A stretch of 64,000 nt of DNA from Janthinobacterium sp. CG3 (GTDB lineage Bacteria > Pseudomonadota > Gammaproteobacteria > Burkholderiales > Burkholderiaceae_D). Below are positions 29,490 to 39,424 of the stretch, piece after piece. The notes under the pieces are model-generated. The model searched no databases, was not told the origin of the DNA, and was given only the letters and a program-made list of their open reading frames with translations. Where the stretch lies: the NCBI RefSeq assembly GCF_000344615.1, contig NZ_KB467824.1, positions 2,475,963-2,539,962 of the forward strand. The letters run 5' to 3'. Positions within the stretch are counted from its first letter, which is position 1. Each line of letters begins with the position of its first letter. The position numbers were made by a program, and so were the translations under genes.

Positions 29490-30701
29490 TCAGGTGGCGA
29501 TGCTTTGCGCCCAGGCCAGCGCCGACAGGTGCGCCTTGTTGACGTCGAGCGGGCTGAATTTAAGCGAGGCGGCCAGCGACGACACCAGGTTCGAGTTCAG
29601 TTCGCAGGCTTCGGCCAGCGCCAGATAGGGGCCGTATTTGCCGCCGCGCGTGAGCAGCGCCTCGACCACCTCGGACGGCAGTTGGATGGTTTCCAGCACT
29701 TCCTTCATGGGCAGGCCGAGCAGGCGGTCGAGCAGCGAGAACATGCCGGCCACGAACAGGTTTTCCGCCTCGTGCTTGCCGAGCGCGCCAACGCCGAGCA
29801 GCTCGGCCAGGCGCCCGCGCACCACCGCCGTCTCCATCAGCACCGGCGAGTAGCCGCTGGTGCTGGCGGTGGCCAGCAGCAAGGTCAGCCAGCGGTACAG
29901 CGGCGCGTAGCCCAGCAAGGCCAGCGCCTGGCGCAGCGACTGCACCTCCGCCCCCAGGCCGAAGCTGGCCGAGTTGATGAAGCGCAGCAACTTGTACGAC
30001 AGCGCGGCGTCGCGCTTGAGGGCGTTTTCGAGGTGCTTGATGTCGGCGTTTTGGTTCACCATCTGCATCAGTTGCAAGATGATGGTCTGGGCCGGGTTCA
30101 TGCCCTTCACCGGCGCGTCGCCGCCGCGCGGCGTCAGGTGCAGCTTGCCGACGAAGGCGTCCAGCCCGAGCGCGGCGCAGGCGTCGAAGTCGGCCCAGGT
30201 CGCCACCGGCCGGCCCACCATGCGCACCGACGATTGTTTTAAGGCGGAAAAGACGCGCGCCTGCGCCGCCACGTCGGCGCCGGTAAAGCGCACCTCGACG
30301 TAGGAGGCGATGGCCGCCAGGTTCTTGCTCAGCAGCGCCGCCGGCGCCTCGCGCAGCGAGATGCCGACGCCGCCGGCGCGCAGGCCGCGCACCGCCGCCA
30401 GCGTGTCGCGGTTGTGCAGTTCGGCGCTGCGAATGCTCAACACGGTGAATTCGGGCGGCATCGAGAACAGCGCGTCGGTTGACAGCATCGCCGGCACCGC
30501 GTCGAGGAACAGCAGTTTGTCGCGCAGCAGCCAGCCGCGTTCGTCGTCGACCAGTTGCGCCGCGACGAAGCCGATCAGCTCTTCGAGCTGGGCGTCGGTC
30601 GAGGCGGCCGCGCCGCTTTGCTGCCACGACAACTCATAGCCAATGACGCGCTGCTTCGGATCGAGCAGCGGTTCGCGAACGATGAAATTGGTTTGGTGCA
30701 T
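29490..30701 (-). CDS. EAL-HDOD signalling protein (YuxH type)
   Basis: The protein has 403 residues. The N-terminal half (1-190) is a degenerate EAL-like domain (FIVREPLLDPKQRVIGYEL) without an EAL motif or metal ligands, so it is presumably not catalytic. The C-terminal half (about 205-395) is an HDOD domain (LQLMQMVNQNADIKHLENAL, INSASFG). Such proteins link c-di-GMP or stress signals to motility. It lies on the same strand beyond cheY with a 300-bp gap, so a role with the chemotaxis locus is possible but unproven. Confidence 0.85.
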   Translation of the reverse strand: MHQTNFIVREPLLDPKQRVIGYELSWQQSGAAASTDAQLEELIGFVAAQLVDDERGWLLRDKLLFLDAVPAMLSTDALFSMPPEFTVLSIRSAELHNRDTLAAVRGLRAGGVGISLREAPAALLSKNLAAIASYVEVRFTGADVAAQARVFSALKQSSVRMVGRPVATWADFDACAALGLDAFVGKLHLTPRGGDAPVKGMNPAQTIILQLMQMVNQNADIKHLENALKRDAALSYKLLRFINSASFGLGAEVQSLRQALALLGYAPLYRWLTLLLATASTSGYSPVLMETAVVRGRLAELLGVGALGKHEAENLFVAGMFSLLDRLLGLPMKEVLETIQLPSEVVEALLTRGGKYGPYLALAEACELNSNLVSSLAASLKFSPLDVNKAHLSALAWAQSIAT

Positions 30702-31015
30702 GGCGGCGGCTCGGGTAGGCTAAAGTGTGGCACGCGCAATGTGCGAGCAAGACGAGTGTATCACCACACCTGCGGCCCAGGTAGCCCGGCAGCCTCAATA
30801 TTGCGTGAAAGCATCAGAAGGGGCGCGGCTATCGCGCCGACGCGGGCGCGATCAGGCCGCGCCTGGCCGTGTCGTCTTTACGCGGCGTCGGCGCAGACGT
30901 CATCAACGCCAACGGCGTAACCCTGGGGTCGGACCCTGGAGGTCTGACCCCGGCTGTTTGCCGCTGCTTGGTTGTGAGTGCGCCGGCGCGCGAACGACGC
31001 ATCGCCGGGGTTTTG
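30702..31015. repeat. spacer with GGGGTC-type repeat (30914-30955)
   Basis: The spacer between cheY and the EAL-HDOD gene holds no gene. GGCGTAACCCTGGGGTC then GGACC and GGTCTGACCCC form nested palindromes. The first 17 bases recur exactly near 49014, so this is a dispersed repeat. Confidence 0.55.
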
Positions 31016-31414
31016 TCAGGCGCCGGCTTTTTCGAGTTTTTCGAAAATTTTGTTGAGCTTCTCGTCCAGCGTGGCGGCCGTGAACGGCTTGACCACATAT
31101 CCGCTGGCGCCGGCTTGGGCGGCGGCGATGATGTTTTCTTTTTTCGCTTCGGCGGTCACCATCAACACCGGCAACTTGGCCAGCGCCGGGTCGGCGCGAA
31201 TGTGCTGCAACATCGTCAGCCCGTCCATGTTCGGCATGTTCCAGTCGGACACGACGAAGTCGAACGATTCCGCGCGCAGTTTCGCCAGGCCCATGACGCC
31301 GTCTTCTGCCTCGTCAACGTTGGCGTAACCCAGTTCTTTCAACAGATTCCGGACAATGCGACGCATTGTCGAAAAATCGTCAACAACTAAAAATTTCATC
31401 TTTGGATCAGCCAT
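31016..31414 (-). CDS. cheY: chemotaxis response regulator CheY
   Basis: CheY (132 residues) is a single receiver domain that carries the signal from CheA to the flagellar switch. The acidic pocket is in [10 protein letters not shown], the phosphorylated Asp in [12 protein letters not shown], the Thr in VTAEAKKEN and the Lys in VVKPFTAA. It closely resembles E. coli CheY. It is the last chemotaxis gene in this run, 146 bp after cheB; no cheZ follows, although cheYZ are usually adjacent in relatives. Confidence 0.95.
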   Translation of the reverse strand: MADPKMKFLVVDDFSTMRRIVRNLLKELGYANVDEAEDGVMGLAKLRAESFDFVVSDWNMPNMDGLTMLQHIRADPALAKLPVLMVTAEAKKENIIAAAQAGASGYVVKPFTAATLDEKLNKIFEKLEKAGA

Positions 31415-31560
31415 GAATTACTCCGTTGTTTCTCTAGCGGTTTATTAATAAGGCGACATGAATGCCGGCGCGTACGCCAGCACTACGGCAGCAGTTTATA
31501 GGATAGCATTTTCGTTGCCCTTAGGCGAACAAAGTCGCGTAAAAACGCATGAAAGCTGAT

Positions 31561-32631
31561 TTACACACGCAAAGCGCGCATACCGTGCTTGGCCAGGTAT
31601 CCCAGCACCATGGCCGGCAGCGCCGTCAACGCGCCGACCTCGTGCGCGCCGCCCAACGCAATGGCTTCGCGCGGCATGCCGAACACCACGCAACTGGCCT
31701 CGTCCTGGGCGAAATTATACGCGCCGGCCTGCTTCATTTCCAGCATGCCGGCGGCGCCGTCCTTGCCCATGCCGGTCAAAATCACGCCGACCGCGTTCTT
31801 GCCGGCGGCCAGCGCGGCCGAGCGGAACAGCACGTCGACCGACGGCCGGTGCCGGTTCACCGGCTCGCCCTGGTCGATCTTGGTCATGTAGTTGGCGCCG
31901 CTGCGCGTCAAGGTCAGGTGCGAGTGGCCGGGCGCGATGTAGGCGTGGCCCGGCAGCACGCGTTCGCCGCCGGCCGCCTCCTGCACCGAGATCTTGCACA
32001 GCGAGTCGAGGCGCCGCGCGAACGAGCGCGTGAAGCCCTCCGGCATGTGCTGGGTGATCAGGATGCCGGGGCAGTCCGACGGCATCTGCATCAGGAATTC
32101 GCGGATCGCCTCGGTGCCGCCGGTGGAGGCGCCGACGATGATCAGTTTTTCGCTCGACGTCAAGGGGTTGCGCAGCGCCGGCAGCGGCGTCGCGCCGGCC
32201 TCGCCGGCCACCGGCAGCGTGCGGGCGCGGATGCGCGCCTTCGAGGCCGCGCGGATCTTGTCGGCGATCATCTCGGTGTATTCGCGCATGCCGCTCTGGA
32301 TCGAGATCTTCGGCTTGGTCACGAAGTCGACCGCGCCCAGTTCCAGCGCGCGCATGGTGATCTCCGAGCCGCGCTCGGTCAGCGACGACACCATCACCAC
32401 CGGCATCGGCCGCAGCCGCATCAGTTTTTCCAGGAAGTCGAGCCCGTCCATCTTCGGCATCTCGACGTCGAGCGTCAGCACGTCCGGGTTGGTTTGTTTA
32501 ATCAGCTCGCGCGCCACCAAGGGGTCGGGCGCCACGCCGACGACCTCCATGTCGGGCTGGCTGTTGACGATTTCGCTCATCACGCTGCGTATCAGCGCGG
32601 AGTCATCCACGATCAGGACTTTGATCTTCAT
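31561..32631 (-). CDS. cheB: chemoreceptor methylesterase/deamidase CheB
   Basis: CheB (356 residues) has a receiver domain (1-120, phospho-Asp in [12 protein letters not shown]), a linker, then the methylesterase domain. The catalytic Ser is in GASTGGTEA, His in [10 protein letters not shown] and Asp in [10 protein letters not shown]. It removes methyl groups from chemoreceptors during adaptation, opposing CheR. It lies 45 bp after cheD in the operon. Confidence 0.96.
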   Translation of the reverse strand: MKIKVLIVDDSALIRSVMSEIVNSQPDMEVVGVAPDPLVARELIKQTNPDVLTLDVEMPKMDGLDFLEKLMRLRPMPVVMVSSLTERGSEITMRALELGAVDFVTKPKISIQSGMREYTEMIADKIRAASKARIRARTLPVAGEAGATPLPALRNPLTSSEKLIIVGASTGGTEAIREFLMQMPSDCPGILITQHMPEGFTRSFARRLDSLCKISVQEAAGGERVLPGHAYIAPGHSHLTLTRSGANYMTKIDQGEPVNRHRPSVDVLFRSAALAAGKNAVGVILTGMGKDGAAGMLEMKQAGAYNFAQDEASCVVFGMPREAIALGGAHEVGALTALPAMVLGYLAKHGMRALRV

Positions 32632-32676
32632 ACTGCCTACTTTCCGGGCCTGGCCCTGGTCATTAATACCGCTGTG

Positions 32677-33285
32677 TTAAAACAACTCGATCTCGCCGCC
32701 GACCGGCTGCACCTTGAGGCGCTTGGCGTAGTCTTGCTCGCGTTTGACCAGCGTGTCGTTGTGGGTCTGCATCAATTTTTTCACCAGCACCTTGCCGGTG
32801 CGCGGGAAAAAATACACCTTGCGCGGGTGGATGTCGTTCAAGTCCTCGGCCACCACGCGCATCTTCTCGGCGCGCAGATAACTGAGCACGAAAGCGGCGT
32901 TGCGCTCGCCGACGTTGATCGCCGTGAAGCCGCGCAGCACCGCGCCGCCGCCGAACACCTTGGCCTCCATGTTCTCGCGCCGGGCGCCGGCCTTGAGCAA
33001 GTCGTTGATCAGGATTTCCATCGCGTAGGTGCCGTAGCGCATCGAGGCCGACACCGGGCTGCTGGCGTCGCCGCCGCCGTCGGGCAGCATGAAGTGGTTC
33101 ATGCCGCCCAGGCCGCTGACCCGGTCGCGGATGCAGGCCGACACGCAGGAACCCAACACCGTGACGATCAGCATGTCCTTGTTGGTGAAGTAGTATTCGC
33201 CCGGCAGGATCTTGGCGGCATCGCAGTCGAACGTCCTATCGTAATAAACGTTGGTGGCAAACTGGTCTTTGGAATCTAAGCTCAT
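32677..33285 (-). CDS. cheD: chemoreceptor glutamine deamidase CheD
   Basis: CheD (202 residues) deamidates receptor glutamines. The catalytic Cys and His are in VTVLGSCVSACIRD and GGMNHFMLPD. The protein ends GGEIELF; the same kind of end (GDIELF) occurs on the CheZ-like protein at 39425, a shared C-terminal motif of unknown meaning. cheR is 9 bp upstream, so translation is probably coupled. Confidence 0.93.
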   Translation of the reverse strand: MSLDSKDQFATNVYYDRTFDCDAAKILPGEYYFTNKDMLIVTVLGSCVSACIRDRVSGLGGMNHFMLPDGGGDASSPVSASMRYGTYAMEILINDLLKAGARRENMEAKVFGGGAVLRGFTAINVGERNAAFVLSYLRAEKMRVVAEDLNDIHPRKVYFFPRTGKVLVKKLMQTHNDTLVKREQDYAKRLKVQPVGGEIELF

Positions 33286-33294
33286 AGTCTATTC

Positions 33295-34164
33295 TCATGT
33301 TCGATGCGGGGACGTCTTGTGGCCGGCGCCGCGCTCGTCCAACTCGTACACCGTCTTGCCGCGCAGTTTCAGCGACTCCGAGACATACAAGAAATTCTCC
33401 GAGTGGCCGGCGAACAATAGCGCGTCCGGCTTCATCAGCGGGACGAAGCGCGCCAGGATCTTGCGCTGGGTCGCCTTGTCGAAATAAATCATCACATTGC
33501 GGCAGAAAATCACGTCGAACTGGCCCGACAGCGGCCAGCCGTCGGCCAGCAGGTTGAGCTGCTTGAAGGTGATCAGCTGGCGCAATTCGGGGCGCACCCG
33601 CACCATGCCCTCGCGCTCGCCCTTGCCGCGCTGGAAAAAGCGCTTGGCCCGCTCCGGCGCCATCTTGTCGAGCCGGTCCAGCGTGTAGACGCCGCTGGCG
33701 CCCGCCGCCAGCACGTTGGTGTCGATGTCGGTGGCGACGATCGTCACCGGCGGCGTCAGCGTGTTGAAGGCCTCGCAGGCGGTCATGGCGATCGAATACG
33801 GCTCCTCGCCGGTGGAGGCGGCCGAGCACCAAATCGTGGCCGGGCCGCCGATCTTTTTCAAGTGGTCGGCCAGCAGCGGAAAGTGGTGCGACTCGCGGAA
33901 AAACGAGGTCAGGTTGGTGGTCAGGGCGTTGGTGAACGCCTCCCACTCGTCGCCCAGGCGGCCGGCGTCGAGGTCGTCGAGGTACTTGACGAAGGAGTGG
34001 ATGCCGGTGGCGCGCAGGCGCCGCGCCAGCCGGCTGTAGACCATTTCCTGCTTGCTGTCGGCCAGCGCAATGCCGGCCCGCTTGTAAATCATGGCGCGGA
34101 CCCGTTCGAAGTCCTTGCCGGTAAAATCAAATTCTTTGACGGTATCCGTTTTATTATGCGGCAT
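33295..34164 (-). CDS. cheR: chemoreceptor methyltransferase CheR
   Basis: CheR (289 residues) uses S-adenosylmethionine to methylate receptor glutamates. An N-terminal helical domain (YSRLARRLRATGIHSF) is followed by the catalytic domain with TNLTSFFRESHHF, the SAM site CSAASTGEEPYSIAM and CRNVMIYFD. The start at 34164 (MPHNKTDTVKEFDF) is preferred; a longer reading adds unrelated residues. Its receptor gene is directly upstream. Confidence 0.95.
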   Translation of the reverse strand: MPHNKTDTVKEFDFTGKDFERVRAMIYKRAGIALADSKQEMVYSRLARRLRATGIHSFVKYLDDLDAGRLGDEWEAFTNALTTNLTSFFRESHHFPLLADHLKKIGGPATIWCSAASTGEEPYSIAMTACEAFNTLTPPVTIVATDIDTNVLAAGASGVYTLDRLDKMAPERAKRFFQRGKGEREGMVRVRPELRQLITFKQLNLLADGWPLSGQFDVIFCRNVMIYFDKATQRKILARFVPLMKPDALLFAGHSENFLYVSESLKLRGKTVYELDERGAGHKTSPHRT

Positions 34165-34275
34165 CTGTATTACCTTTTTAAACTTGCAAATCAATGCCTT
34201 GCTGCGGTTGCCGCCATGGCTTTGCCGCGCCGCCACGTCCGAATCGCTGTTCGCGTGGCGGCGCGCCGGTAACGC

Positions 34276-36021
34276 TTAGAACTCCTCCCAATCGTCGCCG
34301 GCCGGAGCGGTCAGCTTCTTCTGGGCCGGCGCCGCGGCGGCCGGTGGCGCCGCCGCGGCCGCCCGACGGCCGACGGCGGCGCGCGCCGCCGGCGCCGGCC
34401 GCGCCGGCGTCCGCGCCGGCGCGGCGTGCGCGGCGTGCGCGGCGTGGGCCGGCGCGGCGTGCTCGTGCTCGTGGTCGTCGTCGAGCTTGAAGATACTCAC
34501 CGCCTGGGCCAGCTTCAACGACTGTTCCTGCATGCTTTCGGCGGCCGCCGCCGCCTGTTCGACCAGCGCGGCGTTCTGCTGCGTCATCTCGTCCATCTGC
34601 GTGATGGCTTGGTTGACCTCTTCAATGCCGTTGCTCTGTTCCAGCGTGGCGGCGGTGATCTCACCCATGATGTCGGCGACCTGCTTGATCGACGTGACGA
34701 TCAAGTCCATGGTCTGGCCGGCCTCGTCGACCAGCTTGCTGCCGGCGTCGACCTTGTCGACCGAGTCGCCGATCAGCTGTTTGATTTCCTTGGCCGCGCC
34801 GGCGCTGCGCTGGGCCAGGTTGCGCACCTCGGAGGCGACCACGGCGAAACCGCGGCCCTGCTCGCCGGCCCGGGCCGCTTCGACGGCCGCGTTCAGCGCC
34901 AGGATGTTGGTCTGGAAGGCGATGCCGTCGATGACGCCGATGATGTCGACGATCTTGCGCGAGCTGTCCTTGATCGAACCCATCGTGCTGACCACCTGCG
35001 ACACCACGCTGCCGCCCTTGACCGCGACCGACGAGGCCGACACGGCCAGTTGGTTGGCCTGGCGCGCGTTGTCGGCGTTTTGCTTGACGGTCGAGGTCAG
35101 CTCTTCCATCGAGCTGGCGGTTTGTTCCAGCGAGCTGGCTTGCGACTCGGTGCGCGAGGACAGGTCGGCGTTGCCGGAGGCGATTTCGCGCGAGGCGATG
35201 GTGATCGTCTCGGTGCCGGCGCGCACGTCGGTGACGGTCTTGACCAGGCTTTCGTTCATTTCCTTGAGCGCCCGCAGCAGCGCGCTGGTTTCATCCTTGC
35301 CGGTGACCTCGACGTGCGAGGTCAGCTCGCCGGCGGCGACCTTTTGCGCCACCTCGACCGCGCCGCGCAGCGGCCCGGTGATGCTCTTGGTGGTGACGAT
35401 GGCGCAGACCACGCCGACGGCCACGGCGACGCCGCCGAGCGCGAACAGCATCAGCATCAGGCGCATGTCGCCGGCCACCGAGCCGTCCATGAAGCTGCGC
35501 GCGGCGCTCTGCTGCAGGCCCAGCAACTGGTTGATCGCCACCAGGGTTTTCTGGTTCAGCGGGTCGATGCGGCTGGCGATGACCTTGGCCGCGCCTTCGC
35601 TGTTAAACGCCAGCACCTGGCCGATCGCCTCCTTGAAGGCGACGTCGACTTCCTTGTCGAAGGCGGCGATCTCGCCCAGCACCTTCTTCTCGGTGTCGTC
35701 CAGGCCCAGCGTCTGCAGCTTGTCGCGCGCCGCCTCGTAGCGCTTGCGCTGTTCCTTGACCTTGCCCTCCTCCTTCTGCATCAGGCTGACGTCCGACTGC
35801 AGGCCGATGTTGCGCATGGCGATGCCGGTTTCCAGCATCGCGCTTTTCATCGCCGCCGCCTGGGCGATCTTGGCGTTCGACAGCTCGACGCCGGTGACCA
35901 GCTCGGCCTTGTTGCGGTAGTTCAGGAAATTGGCCGACAATACCATCGCCACCAGGATGGTCAGAATAATGCCAAAACCAATTCCCAGACGAGTGCCAAT
36001 CTTGAAGTCGCGTAAATTCAT
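34276..36021 (-). CDS. methyl-accepting chemotaxis protein with C-terminal tether
   Basis: This chemoreceptor of 581 residues has TM1 (about 10-32), a four-helix periplasmic ligand domain (33-190), TM2 (about 191-212), HAMP (213-265), then the signalling hairpin. The invariant tip lies around [20 protein letters not shown]. The end is unusual: a low-complexity His/Ala/Pro linker (from about [13 protein letters not shown]) of some 70 residues finishing GDDWEEF. That resembles the xWxxF pentapeptide that tethers CheR and CheB. Its gene lies between cheW and cheR. The ligand is unknown. Confidence 0.93.
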   Translation of the reverse strand: MNLRDFKIGTRLGIGFGIILTILVAMVLSANFLNYRNKAELVTGVELSNAKIAQAAAMKSAMLETGIAMRNIGLQSDVSLMQKEEGKVKEQRKRYEAARDKLQTLGLDDTEKKVLGEIAAFDKEVDVAFKEAIGQVLAFNSEGAAKVIASRIDPLNQKTLVAINQLLGLQQSAARSFMDGSVAGDMRLMLMLFALGGVAVAVGVVCAIVTTKSITGPLRGAVEVAQKVAAGELTSHVEVTGKDETSALLRALKEMNESLVKTVTDVRAGTETITIASREIASGNADLSSRTESQASSLEQTASSMEELTSTVKQNADNARQANQLAVSASSVAVKGGSVVSQVVSTMGSIKDSSRKIVDIIGVIDGIAFQTNILALNAAVEAARAGEQGRGFAVVASEVRNLAQRSAGAAKEIKQLIGDSVDKVDAGSKLVDEAGQTMDLIVTSIKQVADIMGEITAATLEQSNGIEEVNQAITQMDEMTQQNAALVEQAAAAAESMQEQSLKLAQAVSIFKLDDDHEHEHAAPAHAAHAAHAAPARTPARPAPAARAAVGRRAAAAAPPAAAAPAQKKLTAPAGDDWEEF

Positions 36022-36202
36022 TTCAGTCTCCGTAAAATCCCACTTTGTCCTGCCGGCGCCCCCGCTGCGCGCCGGCAAACCCCTGTTGACCCGGTCTCTT
36101 GCGAACCTTCGGCCGGCCGCCCCCGCGTCGACGGCGTGGTCCGGCAGCACTGCATGGCCCTACCTTACCGCAACGCGGCCCGGGCGGAAAACAATTCCGC
36201 CG

Positions 36203-36706
36203 TCACGCCGCCAGCTTGTCGATCAAGCCCATTTCGCCGCTCGACATCAGCTTGTCGATGTCGACCAGGATCAGCATGCGCGCGTCGATGGTGCCCAGGC
36301 CGATCATGTAGTCGCTGCTGAAGGCGGTGCCCATCTCCGGCGCCGGCTTGACCTGGTCCGGCGTCAGCGTGGTGACGTCGGAGACGCTGTCGACCACCAT
36401 GCCGACGATGCGCCCGCCGATGTTGAGGATGATGACGACGGTGAACTGGTCGTACACCGGCGTGCCGAGCTTGAACTTGATGCGCATGTCGACCACCGGG
36501 ATGATGATGCCGCGCAGGTTGATGACGCCCTTGATGAACTCGGGCGCGTTGGCGATGCGCGTCACCACCTCGTAGCCGCGGATTTCCTGCACCTTCAGGA
36601 TGTCGATGCCGTATTCCTCCGAGCCGAGCGTGAAGGCGAGGAATTCATGGCCGGCGATGTCCTTGCCGTCGGCTAGTTTCAGCCCTGAGTTTTGCTGGTC
36701 TGCCAT
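36203..36706 (-). CDS. cheW: chemotaxis coupling protein CheW
   Basis: CheW (167 residues) couples CheA to receptors. Signature stretches: [31 protein letters not shown] and [12 protein letters not shown]. It starts 17 bp after cheA, with an N-terminal extension of about 20 residues typical of betaproteobacteria. Confidence 0.95.
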   Translation of the reverse strand: MADQQNSGLKLADGKDIAGHEFLAFTLGSEEYGIDILKVQEIRGYEVVTRIANAPEFIKGVINLRGIIIPVVDMRIKFKLGTPVYDQFTVVIILNIGGRIVGMVVDSVSDVTTLTPDQVKPAPEMGTAFSSDYMIGLGTIDARMLILVDIDKLMSSGEMGLIDKLAA

Positions 36707-36723
36707 GATGGTTTCCTATCTGG

Positions 36724-38937
36724 TCAAGAGGGGATGGATTCGTCGGCCAACTGGCGCGATGAACGGATGAGGGCTGTGACATCGAGGATCAGCGATACGC
36801 CGCCATCGCCCAGGATGGTCGCGCCGGACACGCCGACGACCTTGCGGTAGTTCGACTCCAGGTTCTTCACCACCACCTGCTGCTGGCCGACCAGGTCGTC
36901 GACGAACAGCGCCGCCTTGCGGCCCTCGGTTTCGAGGATCACGCAAATGCCCTGCGACGGATCGGTGAAGCGCGGCGCGATGTCGAACATCTGGTACAGC
37001 GGGATCAACGGCAGGTATTCGCCGCGCACCTTGACCACGCTGCCCTTGCCGCTGATTTCCTTGACGTCCTCGGGGGCCGGTTGCAGCGACTCGATGACGT
37101 AACCCAGCGGCAGGATGTAGACTTCCTCGCCGACGCGGATCGACATGCCGTCGAGGATCGCCAGCGTCAGCGGCAGCGAAATCGAAATGGTGGTGCCGAA
37201 GCCCTTGGCCGAGCGGATGTCGACGGTGCCGCCCATGGCGCCGATGTTGCGCTTGACGACGTCCATGCCGACCCCGCGGCCGGACACGTCGGTGACCGCC
37301 TCGGCGGTCGAGAAACCCGGCGCGAAGATCAGTTGCCACACCTCCGGGTCGCTCATCTGCTCGGACACGGCCATGCCCTGCTGCAGCGCCTTGGCGAGGA
37401 TGCGTTCGCGGTTCAGGCCGGCGCCGTCGTCGGACACCTCGATGACGATGTTGCCGCCCTGGTGGCTGGCCGACAGGAACAGCCGCCCGGCCTCGCTCTT
37501 GCCGGCGGCGGCGCGCGCGGCCGGCATTTCGATGCCGTGGTCGATGCTGTTGCGCACCAGGTGCGTCAGCGGGTCGACGATGCGCTCGATCAAACCCTTG
37601 TCGAGTTCGGTGGCGGCGCCGTTGGTGATGAAGTCGATCTTCTTGCCCAGCTTGGCGGCCAGGTCGCGCACCATGCGCGGGAAGCGCGAGAACACGAAGT
37701 CCATCGGCATCATGCGGATCGACATCACCGCTTCCTGCAGGTCGCGGGTGTTGCGGGTCAACTGGCCAATGCTGTTGAGCAGGCGCTCGTGCAGCATCGG
37801 GTCGAGCGCGTCGGCGCGCTGCTCGATCATCGCCTGGGTGATCACCAGCTCGCCGATCAGGTTGATCAACTGGTCGACCTTCTCGATCGAGACGCGGATC
37901 GACGAGGACTCGGCGCCGGCGCCGGCCTTCTCGCCGTCCTTGCGGGCGGCCGGCTTCTTGTCGGCGTCGGCGTCGGCCAGGGCCTCGCCGCGGACGGCCG
38001 GCGCCGCCGGCTCGGGCGCGGCGATGCCGGCGACGGCGCGGATTTCCTCGATCGGCTGGAAGAAGCCGTAGCCGCGCTCGGCGTCGCTCGGTTCGTTCGA
38101 CAGCGCGCGGATTTGTTCGATCGGCTGGAAGAAGCCGTAGCCCTCGCCGGACTCGCCGGCGGCCGCGGCGAACGGTTCGATCGGGTCGAAGAAGCCGTAG
38201 CCGAGCGCCCCTTCCACCTCGGCGCGGGCGGCGTCCTCGATGCCGCGCTGGGCCGGCGTCAACGGCGGCGCCTTCGACACCACCAGGTCGTCCGGGTTCA
38301 GCACGAACGAGCAGATGGCGATGATGTCGTCCAGGCTTTCATGGGTCGTCACCATCATCGCGTGGCGCTCGCCGTCGAGCGGCGTCAGCGCGACCAGGCC
38401 GAGCAGGCCCAGTTCGGCGGCCAGCGCGTGCACCTCGCGCAAGTCCATCGGCGGCAACTCCAGGCGGTAGCGGGTGCCGCCCTCGTGGTTGACGACCTTC
38501 ACCTCGGCGCTGTGGAAGGACGGCGCCGGCGCCATCGCGTGCACCGGGGCGCCCTGCGACAGCGACTGCAGCATCATGCGCACGTCGGCCACGGCGTCCT
38601 GGTCGACGGCGCTGCCGAGGCGGTGGCCGTCGAGCTGCACCTTGAGGATGTCCTTGGCCGCCAGGAAGGCGTCGACGTGCTCGGACGTCAGCGCCATCTC
38701 GCCCTTGCGGATGCGGTCGAGCAGCGACTCGAGGATGTGGGTCACCTCCGACATGTCGGTGATGCCGAACGTCGAGGCGCCGCCCTTGACCGAATGGGCG
38801 GTGCGGAACACGGCGTTCAGGTCTTCGGCGTCGGGCGCGGCGATGTCGACGGCCAGCAGCAGCCGTTCCATTTCGGCCAGCAGTTCCTCGGCTTCATCGA
38901 AAAAGACCTGGAAGAACTGGCTTATATCGATGGTCAT
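36724..38937 (-). CDS. cheA: chemotaxis histidine kinase CheA
   Basis: CheA (737 residues) has an HPt domain with the phosphorylated His48 in FRTAHSVKGGAS, and a P2-like region (about 145-215). A linker, a dimerisation helix pair (about 345-400) and an ATPase domain with HLVRNSIDHGIE and GRGVGMDVVKRN follow, then a CheW-like regulatory domain to the end. The linker carries three copies of GYGFF(D/Q)PIE at about residues 246, 266 and 289, separated by acidic spacers. It is the central kinase of the operon, followed 17 bp later by cheW. Confidence 0.96.
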   Translation of the reverse strand: MTIDISQFFQVFFDEAEELLAEMERLLLAVDIAAPDAEDLNAVFRTAHSVKGGASTFGITDMSEVTHILESLLDRIRKGEMALTSEHVDAFLAAKDILKVQLDGHRLGSAVDQDAVADVRMMLQSLSQGAPVHAMAPAPSFHSAEVKVVNHEGGTRYRLELPPMDLREVHALAAELGLLGLVALTPLDGERHAMMVTTHESLDDIIAICSFVLNPDDLVVSKAPPLTPAQRGIEDAARAEVEGALGYGFFDPIEPFAAAAGESGEGYGFFQPIEQIRALSNEPSDAERGYGFFQPIEEIRAVAGIAAPEPAAPAVRGEALADADADKKPAARKDGEKAGAGAESSSIRVSIEKVDQLINLIGELVITQAMIEQRADALDPMLHERLLNSIGQLTRNTRDLQEAVMSIRMMPMDFVFSRFPRMVRDLAAKLGKKIDFITNGAATELDKGLIERIVDPLTHLVRNSIDHGIEMPAARAAAGKSEAGRLFLSASHQGGNIVIEVSDDGAGLNRERILAKALQQGMAVSEQMSDPEVWQLIFAPGFSTAEAVTDVSGRGVGMDVVKRNIGAMGGTVDIRSAKGFGTTISISLPLTLAILDGMSIRVGEEVYILPLGYVIESLQPAPEDVKEISGKGSVVKVRGEYLPLIPLYQMFDIAPRFTDPSQGICVILETEGRKAALFVDDLVGQQQVVVKNLESNYRKVVGVSGATILGDGGVSLILDVTALIRSSRQLADESIPS

Positions 38938-38987
38938 GTGGTGACTCCGTCAAATTCGCGTTGCATCTGTGCACTCCATGGCGAACA

Positions 38988-39353
38988 TTAGCCGATCACC
39001 TTCTTGACCACCTCGATCAGGCGTTGCGGGTCGAACGGCTTGACCAGCCAGCCGTTGGCGCCGGCCGCGCGGCCCTTCGCCTTCATCTCGTCGGACGACT
39101 CGGTGGTCAGCATCAGGATCGGCACCTTCTGGTACGCCTCCTGCTGGCGCAGCAGCTTGATCAGTTCGAGGCCGTCCATGCGCGGCATGTTCTGGTCGGT
39201 CAGCACCAGGTCCACCGTTTGCAGCTTGGCCTTTTCCAGGCCGTCCTGGCCGTCCACCGCCTCGACCACCAGGTAACCGGCGGCCTTCAGGCTGAAGGCC
39301 ACCATCTGGCGCAGCGAGCTAGAATCATCCACTGCAAGTATCGTTTTAGCCAT
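38988..39353 (-). CDS. CheY-like single-domain response regulator
   Basis: This 121-residue receiver protein has AVDDSSSLRQ, the phospho-Asp in VLTDQNMPRMDG, the Thr in MLTTESSDE and the Lys in LVKPFDPQR. It is distinct from the cheY at 31016 and lies directly upstream of cheA, as the second CheY often does in flagellar operons of this group. It may compete for CheA phosphate as a sink, or act on another target. The start is ATG 39353 (MAKTILAVDDSS). Confidence 0.92.
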   Translation of the reverse strand: MAKTILAVDDSSSLRQMVAFSLKAAGYLVVEAVDGQDGLEKAKLQTVDLVLTDQNMPRMDGLELIKLLRQQEAYQKVPILMLTTESSDEMKAKGRAAGANGWLVKPFDPQRLIEVVKKVIG

Positions 39354-39424
39354 CTTTGCTCCCACTATTTTAATTCCGGGCACCGCGCCCGCTTGTTTGA
39401 CCGATTGTGTCGACGCCCCCCGGG

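Noticed and set aside
34400-34480. GCGGCGTGCGCGGCGTG repeats considered as a possible CRISPR or tandem array
   Set aside because: They are coding repeats for the His/Ala/Pro linker of the chemoreceptor. No CRISPR-like repeat-spacer pattern occurs anywhere in the window.
34426-36015. 529-codon plus-strand frame opposite the chemoreceptor gene
   Set aside because: It is a shadow of the receptor, lacks domains, and runs against the operon direction.
37081-38991. 636-codon plus-strand frame opposite cheA
   Set aside because: It is antisense to cheA with skewed composition only.
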